Positions 1 through 5,900 of a DNA stretch of 8,755 nucleotides are shown piece by piece. The DNA is taken from the NCBI GenBank assembly GCA_030673005.1, contig DAOVFI010000092.1:1-8755 (forward strand). The letters are read 5' to 3'. The translations under genes were made by a program, and so were the position numbers. The DNA is from Planctomycetales bacterium. GTDB lineage: Bacteria; Planctomycetota; Phycisphaerae; SM23-33. Position 1 is the first letter of the stretch, and each line of letters opens with the position of its first letter. The notes beneath the pieces are model-generated. The model ran no database searches. It saw only the letters and a program-made list of their open reading frames with translations, and was not told the DNA's origin.

Positions 1-42
1 CAGGGACATCATTACTGGTTCTCCATTCGTTACAGTGGGTGG

Positions 43-92
43 CACGGTCAAGCGAGGTTGAGGCCGTCAGGCCTCGATCTCGCCTGGCCGTG
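43..92. repeat. long imperfect hairpin left of the IS
   Basis: Three nested arms face each other: CACGGTCA (43-50) with TGGCCGTG (85-92, one G-T wobble), GCGAG (52-56) with CTCGC (79-83), and GAGGCC (60-65) with GGCCTC (70-75) around a 4-nt GTCA loop. The left shoulder GTGGCACGG (39-47) matches the start of the palindromic element inside the glycosyltransferase gene at 7181, so both may belong to one family of small hairpin repeats; that link is inferred. No T-run follows, so it does not look like a classical intrinsic terminator. The rest of 1-139 shows no convincing gene. One reading frame stops at 59-61 and could be the tail of a gene from the left, but it is too short to judge. Confidence 0.6.
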
Positions 93-139
93 GTTGGGCG
101 TTCGTGTTCGGCGTCCTCACGGCCAAGCCTTCCTGCCTA

Positions 140-167
140 CCTGCCTGCCGCCTCAAAGTTGTGCAAT
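140..167 (+). repeat. left terminal inverted repeat of the IS
   Basis: The 28 bases are the exact reverse complement of 1621-1648. The repeat opens CCTGCCTGCCGCCTC and ends GTGCAAT. Identity stops abruptly at 139 versus 1649, which fixes the outer boundary. Just outside, CCTGCCTA (132-139) is a near copy of the first 8 bases of the repeat (CCTGCCTG, 140-147), so the left end looks partly duplicated in tandem. Confidence 0.93.
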
Positions 168-172
168 AAAGA

Positions 173-256
173 AAGTCATGGTGGTCCGATGAATTCTGTA
201 GGCCGGGGATGGATGCCCCGGCAAGGTCACCTTGTTAAGGAGAACCACCATGACTT
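173..256 (+). promoter_or_regulatory. leader stem burying the transposase start codon
   Basis: A perfect 13-bp inverted repeat, 173-185 (AAGTCATGGTGGT) and 244-256 (ACCACCATGACTT), contains the transposase ATG (250-252) in its right arm and abuts the Shine-Dalgarno AAGGAG (237-242). Between the arms a second hairpin pairs GCCGGGG (202-208) with CCCCGGC (216-222). A transcript entering from outside the element would contain both arms and should fold so that the start codon is double-stranded, with the ribosome site squeezed between helices. A transcript starting inside, after 185, would lack the left arm and stay translatable. IS10 and IS50 protect themselves from outside transcription in this way; applying it here is inference. 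No internal promoter is obvious. Confidence 0.6.
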
Positions 257-1617
257 CTTCACAACCTATTGAATCGGCTAATGTGATGTCAGAACTGTAC
301 TTTCAATCGCTTCGGGGACTGGACCTAATAAAGGTACTCAACGAGGTACCCTTCAATCTCCAGCACCGCGCCAGCGGCTTCAATCCCGCCGCACGTTGCC
401 TGTCCCTGTTGGCCTCGCAGGCACAAAGGTGTCTGCGGCTGACCGATTGGAGTTTCTCCCACCGGCACGACAGCCGCCTATGTCACTGGCTGGGAGACCG
501 TCCTGCCCCGCACCCGTCCACCCTCAGCCGCAGTCTTGCGGCAACAGATTACAGAACAGTGCAGGCCCTCCGCAACAAGGTTTTGAGTCCACTTACCGAC
601 CAGATACTGCTGGGGACCGAGGCCACCGGACGTCATGTCTTTGTGGACATCGACAATAAAGGGATACCGGCTGAAGGTAAGCAATACGAAGGAACTTCGT
701 ATGGCCGGATGAACGGAGGCGGGAAACGCCGGGGCTATCGCCTGCACCTGTTGAGCCTGGAGAATCGCTGGCCACTTGAGATGGAGTTCACCGGCGCCAA
801 CGAACATGCAGTTCCTCGGGCCAAGGTGATGCTCAAACGCTTCATGCACCGCCTTTCCGGGCACAACCGACGTAGAATTGTTATTCGCGCCGACAGTAGC
901 CACGGCTGTGTCAGCTTTATCCGCTTTCTGCAGCGGTATCCCTGCGGCTACCTTTTGAAAAGTTATAACTCCTCAACTGCCCGCAAGTTGTGGCGACAGA
1001 ACTCCGGGAAGCGTTGGCGAGTTGTGCGTCCTGGAAAGGTCGATCTGTTGGCTGTGGAGTGCGGCCGGACTACCTTGACGGGAATGAGGCGCAAGAAGTG
1101 CAAAGATGGACGTGAGCGACGCGGGGCCTGTAGCGTTGAGGTTCCTCGGGTAGTGGTGTATCGAGAAGATCCCCGACAGCTTCCGGCAGACCAGAAGCCC
1201 AAATGCTTCTGTCTGATCACAACATTGGACAAGAGCCAGTATTCTCCACCGGAGCTGCTGGAGGCGTATCACCAACGCGCCGGCGATGTGGAAAACATCT
1301 TTTGCCAGCTGGATCAGGCCTTCGAGATTACGCATTTGCGGAGCAGGAAGTTCTTCGGAAATTATACGTTCCTGCTGCTGGTGATGGTTTCGGCGGTATT
1401 GGCGCAGATGGTTCGGGAGGAAGCGATTCGTCTGGAGATGCGGATTCCGCCTGGTTTGAAGGAGGTTCTGGTGTCCGCCCAACAAAGCGGCCTGCGAGTG
1501 AAGCAGGATGAGTTGGCCGGTTGTGTCCTGTCAAAGAGCATAACCAACGAATACACAGTAACTTTTGAAAAGGCATTGCGGTGCTCTTATCAGCATCGCT
1601 TCAGGTACGCGGCATAG
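250..1617 (+). CDS. DDE transposase, IS1380-like
   Basis: This 455-residue enzyme should cut and join the ends of the surrounding element. The ATG at 250 is preferred over the in-frame TTG at 232 because AAGGAG lies 7 nt before it. Visible catalytic signature: first acidic site in VDIDNKG (D133/D135), followed by GKQYEG and a Gly/Arg-rich stretch ending in GY; second acidic site in IRADSSH (D215); third in YHQRAGDVEN (Y340, R343, E348, N349), which resembles the Y-x2-R-G-x2-E-N block of IS1380 enzymes with one extra residue. A hydrophobic helix (about 370-386) follows, as is usual after that block. Length fits the family (about 430-460). The frame is intact and all catalytic positions are present, so the protein may be active. 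The stop codon ends only 3 nt before the right inverted repeat. Confidence 0.92.
   Translation: MTSSQPIESANVMSELYFQSLRGLDLIKVLNEVPFNLQHRASGFNPAARCLSLLASQAQRCLRLTDWSFSHRHDSRLCHWLGDRPAPHPSTLSRSLAATDYRTVQALRNKVLSPLTDQILLGTEATGRHVFVDIDNKGIPAEGKQYEGTSYGRMNGGGKRRGYRLHLLSLENRWPLEMEFTGANEHAVPRAKVMLKRFMHRLSGHNRRRIVIRADSSHGCVSFIRFLQRYPCGYLLKSYNSSTARKLWRQNSGKRWRVVRPGKVDLLAVECGRTTLTGMRRKKCKDGRERRGACSVEVPRVVVYREDPRQLPADQKPKCFCLITTLDKSQYSPPELLEAYHQRAGDVENIFCQLDQAFEITHLRSRKFFGNYTFLLLVMVSAVLAQMVREEAIRLEMRIPPGLKEVLVSAQQSGLRVKQDELAGCVLSKSITNEYTVTFEKALRCSYQHRFRYAA
1565..1593 (+). promoter_or_regulatory. possible outward promoter at the IS right end
   Basis: TTGAAA (1565-1570) and TATCAG (1588-1593) are 17 nt apart and match the sigma-70 consensus at 5 of 6 and 4 of 6 positions. 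They lie inside the last codons of the transposase and point toward the lipoprotein-nth operon, whose first ATG is at 1719. Only 70 bp separate the IS from that ATG, and no better promoter was seen there; it holds a small hairpin, CGTGGC (1672-1677) with GCCACG (1685-1690). Chance matches of this quality are common, so this is only a candidate. Confidence 0.25.
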
Positions 1618-1620
1618 TCT

Positions 1621-1648
1621 ATTGCACAACTTTGAGGCGGCAGGCAGG
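1621..1648 (+). repeat. right terminal inverted repeat of the IS
   Basis: Exact reverse complement of the left repeat at 140-167. It starts 3 nt after the transposase stop codon and ends GGCAGGCAGG, where the match to the left end stops. Confidence 0.93.
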
Positions 1649-1718
1649 CGTTTGTGTCAAGCCGGCTTTAGCGTGGCCGAAAACGCCACGACCACAGCAC
1701 CTGAAAAAGGGGCGCAAC

Positions 1719-3065
1719 ATGCATAGAGTATCCAAAGCCGACAGGAAGAATCGCACGGCGAAGATAAGGAAGTTCCATTCGTCCGCCGTCGCAGCAATCC
1801 TTCTGCTATTCTTGGCCGGAATGCTCGGCGGGTGTTTTCATGCCTACTCGGATATTGACCATGTCCGCATCTCTCCGGACGGGCGTAACGTGGTCTTTAT
1901 TGCAACTGATGTCATCGGAGCGGGGATTCCCCAATGGGGACTGGGCGGCGGGCTGCACAGTATGTACGTGCGATGGTGCAGTGCAGAGTGTCCCGACGTG
2001 CAACACAGCGCAAAAATCGCAGCCGGTTCGTTGGGCATGCAATATGGCCTTATGGGCACGGGCGATCTCGTGGAGGAAGTGAAGTTCTCCCCGGATTCCA
2101 GGCACGTTGCTATACACGCACCAAGGAGAATATGGATTCTCCAACCCGCAACGGGCAAACGCTGGGTCCTCCAGACGAAGGATGGGTCGATTAACAGTAT
2201 GACCTGGATTTCCAATGACGAGTTGGCCTACTGCAAGGTGATTGGCACCGGAAGCAAAGAAAGGACGGTCCTTCACTTACGGGTGTATCGCCAGAAAATC
2301 GCTCAGCCCGCGAGCGACCGCACCGAGGTGTATCGTCAAGACGGCAAAAATGTTCCCTTGTCCTTCTACTGGTCGCCGTCCGGGCGATATGTAGTGCTCG
2401 GACCGTGCTCATTGGGACAGTGCAGACTTCTCGATATCAAGACGCGAAAGGTCCTCGATTTCGGCCCTCCCAGCGCTTCTCTTCACTGGGGCGTAGCGTG
2501 GAAGACGGACGAGTCGGCAGTATTTTGCGCAGTCCAACGGCTCAACGTTATGGGTATACTGGGCATCCCGATGGGAAACGAGTATTTTCTCATCGAACCG
2601 GTTACCGGTAAAATTACGGATTGTCGTAAAACCTGCAAGTTCAACAATGTTCCACACTTCCATCCCGCGCCGGTATGGACAGCAGACAACCAGTACATTG
2701 TCAACAATGCCGGTTGGGCCGGATGTTCACTGATTCGATTAAATCCCTGGAAGTTTATCCCACTCAAGGGAAGGCTCGTAACGCATCTTGGAATTACCGA
2801 TAACGATAACTGCCCGGAACTGCATCCCTTCCCCGTTCCCGGCTGGCTCTGGACACGCCATAAGAACAAGGCTTACGCCGTGGATTACCAGGGACGTCAG
2901 TTCGTGCCGATCGGGCAAGGATGGGACTGGGCCGTCTCATCAGACGGCAAGCGCATCGTTGAAGTGGACAAAAATGGAAAAGTTACAATCCGCACGCTAA
3001 AACTTCCGCCACTGCCAACTACACAACCAACGACGCAGCCTAATTCAAGTGAAACCGAAAAATAA
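1719..3065 (+). CDS. beta-propeller lipoprotein, paralogue 1
   Basis: Predicted 448-residue lipoprotein of unknown function. The ATG at 1719 is chosen because it starts a lipoprotein signal and aligns with the start of the next gene; the reading frame is open back into the IS, but that extension is IS sequence. Residues 1-20 are strongly basic, 21-35 hydrophobic, and LGGC gives a lipobox with Cys39. Repeated SPDG-like turns follow (ISPDGRNVVF at 51, FSPDSRHVAI at 123, WSPSGRYVVL at 219, SSDGKRIVEV at 407), as in TolB/PD40-type or WD40-like propellers, so a 6-7-blade propeller facing the periplasm or cell surface is likely. The tail (430-441) is Thr-Gln-Pro rich. It is the first gene of a four-gene operon, 10 nt before its paralogue. 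Its first 16 codons match those of nth at 39 of 48 bases. Confidence 0.85.
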   Translation: MHRVSKADRKNRTAKIRKFHSSAVAAILLLFLAGMLGGCFHAYSDIDHVRISPDGRNVVFIATDVIGAGIPQWGLGGGLHSMYVRWCSAECPDVQHSAKIAAGSLGMQYGLMGTGDLVEEVKFSPDSRHVAIHAPRRIWILQPATGKRWVLQTKDGSINSMTWISNDELAYCKVIGTGSKERTVLHLRVYRQKIAQPASDRTEVYRQDGKNVPLSFYWSPSGRYVVLGPCSLGQCRLLDIKTRKVLDFGPPSASLHWGVAWKTDESAVFCAVQRLNVMGILGIPMGNEYFLIEPVTGKITDCRKTCKFNNVPHFHPAPVWTADNQYIVNNAGWAGCSLIRLNPWKFIPLKGRLVTHLGITDNDNCPELHPFPVPGWLWTRHKNKAYAVDYQGRQFVPIGQGWDWAVSSDGKRIVEVDKNGKVTIRTLKLPPLPTTQPTTQPNSSETEK

Positions 3066-3075
3066 AGGTAAGACC

Positions 3076-4407
3076 ATGCCCGGAGAATCTAAAACCGATA
3101 AGAAAAAACGCACGGCGAAAACTAAGAAGTTCCATTCACTCACCCTCACCACGTGCTTTCTGCTCTGTCTCGCCGCCACGATCGGCGGGTGTATGGTTGG
3201 AGGTGGTCCGGAGTTAGTAGCTTTTTCACCGGATGGCTCGAAACTTGCCTATGTGTGGAAGGACTTTCTGTGTGGCATTGACTGGATAACGCGTAGTTAT
3301 GTGACTTTGGAAAGCGAGTATGTCCGCTGGTGCTCCTTGGATTCACCCCAGCGCCAACACTGCATCAAGATTCATACCAAACTTCACCACGATGGTGGAG
3401 CGGACTGCCCAGCCGAACTTGTATTCTCCCCAAATTCTCGATATCTGGCGAGAATAAGCCCCCTAAGAGTCGTCATCATCGATCTGGCTACTAAACGCCA
3501 TTGGTGCCTGAATCCACGCGGGGAATACATAACCAGCTTTGTTTGGCTGGGGTACGACGAAGTAATCTACACGTCATTTGCGAAAGTTCCAGGAGGGCCT
3601 GACACCATCTACAAGACTGTTTACAACAGAACCGTCTGGCGCCAGAGAATCCACGGAACCAACAAGGCCCGAGTGCCCGTATTTCATGAAGATGGACTAC
3701 GTTCCTGCGGAACGTACGGGTACGAAGAAAGTTTCTCTCCCGACGGTCGCTACGTCGTCTTCACCAGTTCAGGCAAAACGGGGGATATCGGGGGGCAGCT
3801 TAAACTGCTCGATGTTGCCACCGCCACCGTCCACACCCTCGACCGGCAGGAAGGTGAGCTGATGGAGGCTTCCTGGAAGCCGAACAGCTCCTGCCTATTC
3901 TGTCTTGTCCAGATGGGTCCAATATGGAAACCAGAATATAAAGCCCTGCTCGTGAATCCAGCCAAGCCGGATATCCTGAACTTGGGCAGGAAATGCGCCA
4001 GGGATTGCGGATCCATGCGTTCGGATCTCAATTCGCTCTGGACGGCCGAAGGAGCGTACGTCGTATGTGACAGCACATGTTGCCTGATTCAACCGAATCC
4101 GTGGAAGGTCATTAATCTCAAGGAAAAACTCATCAGGCATCTTAAGACTACCGAACAAACCGGGTCGCCATATCTCCACCCTCTTTCCGTTCCCGGCTGG
4201 CTATATACGCGCCACAAGGGCAAGACCTACGCTGTGGATTATCAGGGCCGCCAGTTTGTCCCTATCGCCGATGAATGGGATTGGGCCGTCTCGCCCGACG
4301 GCAAGCGAATCGCCGAGGTGAACGAGAAGGGAAAGGTTACGGTCCGTCCGCTCAACCTACCGGCACAGCCAACAACGCAACCAACCTTGAACAGGACCGA
4401 CAGATAG
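3076..4407 (+). CDS. beta-propeller lipoprotein, paralogue 2
   Basis: 443-residue tandem paralogue of the preceding gene. The ATG at 3076, preceded by AAAGGTAAG, is preferred over the GTG at 3049, which would overlap the upstream gene and add nine residues before the conserved MPGESK start. Basic N-terminus, hydrophobic segment and lipobox IGGC (Cys39) predict a lipoprotein. Propeller turns include FSPDG (about 50), FSPNSRYLA, FSPDGRYVVF and SPDGKRIAEV. Shared blocks with paralogue 1 are YVRWCS, NPWK, VPGWL-TRHK, YAVDYQGRQFVPI and WDWAVS-DGKRI; the middle has diverged much more than the C-terminal blade, so the end may carry the conserved function. It also ends in a PTTQPT tail. Function unknown. 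The gap to the next gene is 11 nt, with AGGAC of its ribosome site starting inside this stop codon. Confidence 0.85.
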   Translation: MPGESKTDKKKRTAKTKKFHSLTLTTCFLLCLAATIGGCMVGGGPELVAFSPDGSKLAYVWKDFLCGIDWITRSYVTLESEYVRWCSLDSPQRQHCIKIHTKLHHDGGADCPAELVFSPNSRYLARISPLRVVIIDLATKRHWCLNPRGEYITSFVWLGYDEVIYTSFAKVPGGPDTIYKTVYNRTVWRQRIHGTNKARVPVFHEDGLRSCGTYGYEESFSPDGRYVVFTSSGKTGDIGGQLKLLDVATATVHTLDRQEGELMEASWKPNSSCLFCLVQMGPIWKPEYKALLVNPAKPDILNLGRKCARDCGSMRSDLNSLWTAEGAYVVCDSTCCLIQPNPWKVINLKEKLIRHLKTTEQTGSPYLHPLSVPGWLYTRHKGKTYAVDYQGRQFVPIADEWDWAVSPDGKRIAEVNEKGKVTVRPLNLPAQPTTQPTLNRTDR

Positions 4408-4418
4408 GACAGAAAACA

Positions 4419-5108
4419 ATGCCCGGAGAATCCAAAGCCAATCAGAAAAGACACGCAACGAGGACAATCGCTATTCTGGTCTTGCTGGTGATACCCACTA
4501 TGACGGGCGGCTGCGTGATTATTCTCCCTGCAATTCCACTCAACGCCCCCGGCTACGGGCACACGTACAAGGTCGTGTACGAAGACGACCAGCCCGTCCA
4601 ATCAGGTTTGTTCTTGATGGTTTCCACGTACTGGCTGGCCGATCCCATGATCAACTGTTACGAGATCGACTCCGGCAAGGCCGCCATACCGATCAAACTT
4701 GCCACACGTTACGGGGATGGTCGGTGGTGCGCGCTGGGGACGCCGATTATCGGCTACTTCGGAATGTTCCATAACCCGCGGTTCACTCAGTTGCTCCCCC
4801 TCGTCACGGGCTATGTGCCGTCCTGGCGGATCAAGTTGAATCAGAAAGAAGAATACCAGGACGGGCTGCATCCCCCACCTGATGTGATCCACCTTGTCCG
4901 CGCCAGTCCCGAGAAAGAGCGCGACTACCTGGACACTTGTTTATACGGGCGCGACGGCGAGCCTATCGGCACGGCTAAAGATAAAGATGAGAGAAAGCAG
5001 GCGACGGAGTACATCAAGGCCCGCTTGAAGCAACTTCCCGCCACCCAGCCGACCACGGCCACCTCGACCGCGAAAACAAAACCCGCTACTATGCCTGCAC
5101 CTAATTGA
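4419..5108 (+). CDS. small lipoprotein-like protein, unknown function
   Basis: 229 residues with no recognisable enzymatic motif. The ATG at 4419 is chosen because MPGESKANQK matches the starts of its operon neighbours; the frame is open upstream but overlaps the previous gene. Basic residues 1-16 lead into a hydrophobic stretch (17-28) and TGGC with Cys32. The lipobox is weak, since Thr rather than Leu/Val/Ile stands at -3, so a secreted or membrane-anchored form is also possible. The mature part begins with an aliphatic/proline segment, then a region rich in Tyr/Trp (about 45-150), a charged region (160-210) and a Thr/Ala/Pro-rich tail (QPTTATSTAKTKPATMPAPN). It has no propeller turns, so it is not a third copy of the first two genes, although it shares their gene start. 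It ends 10 nt before nth. Confidence 0.78.
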   Translation: MPGESKANQKRHATRTIAILVLLVIPTMTGGCVIILPAIPLNAPGYGHTYKVVYEDDQPVQSGLFLMVSTYWLADPMINCYEIDSGKAAIPIKLATRYGDGRWCALGTPIIGYFGMFHNPRFTQLLPLVTGYVPSWRIKLNQKEEYQDGLHPPPDVIHLVRASPEKERDYLDTCLYGRDGEPIGTAKDKDERKQATEYIKARLKQLPATQPTTATSTAKTKPATMPAPN

Positions 5109-5118
5109 AAGACCCATC

Positions 5119-5829
5119 ATGCCACGGGAATCGAAAGCCGAAAGGAAGAAACGCACGGCGAAGATTACGGCCTCGCTGAAAAAACTCTATCCCGACGCGA
5201 AAACCGCACTGAGACATTCCAATCCGCTGCAACTGCTGGTCGCGACGATACTGTCGGCACAGTGTACGGATGTACGTGTCAATATCGTTACAAAAGAACT
5301 GTTCAGAAAGTACAAGACGGCCAGGGACTTCGCCAAGGCATCGCAGGAGGTGCTTCAGGATGAGATACGCACGACCGGATTTTTTCGCAACAAGGCAAAG
5401 AACGTCATCGCAACAGCGAAAAAACTTATCGCAGATTTCGCCGGGAAAGTGCCCGATAACATGGAAGACCTGCTGAGCCTGCCCGGCGTAGCGCGAAAGA
5501 CAGCCAACGTCGTCCTCGGAAACGCTTTCGGCAAGAACGAAGGCGTCGTCGTCGATACGCACGTCCGGCGTCTTTCGGGCCGGCTTGGACTGTCAAAGCA
5601 AAAAGACCCCGTAAAAATCGAAAAAAACCTGATGGAACTGGTGCCGAGGAAGGACTGGACGGTCTTTTCTCATCTGCTGATTTTCCATGGCCGGAGCGTC
5701 TGCACCGCACGAAAGGCCGACTGCAACGAATGCAGCATCAGCAGGTTTTGCCCGTCATCATTTACAATCGCCGCAGAGACGCAGGCGGCTGTTCGCCGTC
5801 CCGGGGGGAGAGCACAGAGAAAGAATTAA
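5119..5829 (+). CDS. nth: endonuclease III, DNA glycosylase/AP lyase
   Basis: Removes oxidised pyrimidines from DNA and nicks the resulting abasic site, starting base-excision repair in the cytoplasm. The 236 residues hold every key element: LLVATILSAQCTDVRVN (39-55), helix-hairpin-helix LPGVARKTANVVL (121-133) with catalytic Lys127, VDTH with catalytic Asp146, and the [4Fe-4S] ligands C195-x6-C202-x2-C205-x5-C211. E. coli Nth is 211 residues. The extra length is an N-terminal MPRESKAERKKRTAKI segment and a tail of about 25 residues after Cys211 that runs into repeat DNA. It is the last gene of an operon behind three lipoprotein-like genes, 10 nt after the previous stop, with only a weak ribosome site (GAAAGA). 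All catalytic residues are intact, so activity is expected. Confidence 0.96.
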   Translation: MPRESKAERKKRTAKITASLKKLYPDAKTALRHSNPLQLLVATILSAQCTDVRVNIVTKELFRKYKTARDFAKASQEVLQDEIRTTGFFRNKAKNVIATAKKLIADFAGKVPDNMEDLLSLPGVARKTANVVLGNAFGKNEGVVVDTHVRRLSGRLGLSKQKDPVKIEKNLMELVPRKDWTVFSHLLIFHGRSVCTARKADCNECSISRFCPSSFTIAAETQAAVRRPGGRAQRKN

Positions 5830-5900
5830 ATTCAGGAACAGGAAATACAGGTTTTTTTACATTTTTTATTTCTCTGCGTTCTCTGCGTCTCTGTGGCCCG
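5813..5900. repeat. dispersed-type repeat at a convergent gene junction
   Basis: CACAGAGA (5813-5820) and TCTCTGTG (5888-5895) are inverted arms around an AT-rich spacer with runs of 7 and 6 T. The right side is a short iterated motif, TCTCTGCG-T-TCTCTGCG-TCTCTGTG (5872-5895), and a degenerate GCAGAGACGCAGG lies further left (5773-5785). Similar CACAGAGA/GCAGAGA junk repeats are common in planctomycete and other genomes (recall, not searched). Both stop codons (5827-5829 plus strand, 5832-5834 minus strand) fall inside it, so the last residues of both proteins are encoded by repeat DNA. No strong GC stem followed by T-run was found, so terminator function is unproven. Confidence 0.6.

Larger units (their letters stand above)
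140..1648 (+). mobile_element. complete insertion sequence, IS1380-like
   Basis: A 1509-bp element is bounded by perfect 28-bp inverted repeats and holds a single intact transposase gene filling most of its length. Outer ends read CC...GG. The transposase motifs fit the IS1380 branch of the IS4-type DDE transposases; the family name is from recall and no database comparison was possible. No target-site duplication is visible: the flanking 4-5-mers are CCTA/GCCTA on the left and CGTT/CGTTT on the right. That suggests an old insertion with a decayed target site, or a recombination that replaced one flank. It lies 70 bp upstream of the lipoprotein-nth operon, in the same orientation, so it probably replaced or altered that operon's original promoter region. 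Confidence 0.9.

Noticed and set aside
43..92. Intrinsic terminator
   Set aside because: The stem is strong but no run of T follows on either strand.
39..272. Open frame crossing the IS left end
   Set aside because: It spans the hairpin, the terminal inverted repeat and the transposase leader, has no ribosome site and gives low-complexity protein.
1581..1718. N-terminal extension of propeller lipoprotein 1 into the IS
   Set aside because: The extra 46 codons are IS and inverted-repeat sequence; the ATG at 1719 starts the signal peptide and aligns with the neighbouring gene starts.
4419..5108. Third copy of the propeller lipoprotein
   Set aside because: Only the first ~11 codons and the Thr-Pro tail style are shared; the body has no SPDG-type turns and none of the conserved C-terminal blocks.
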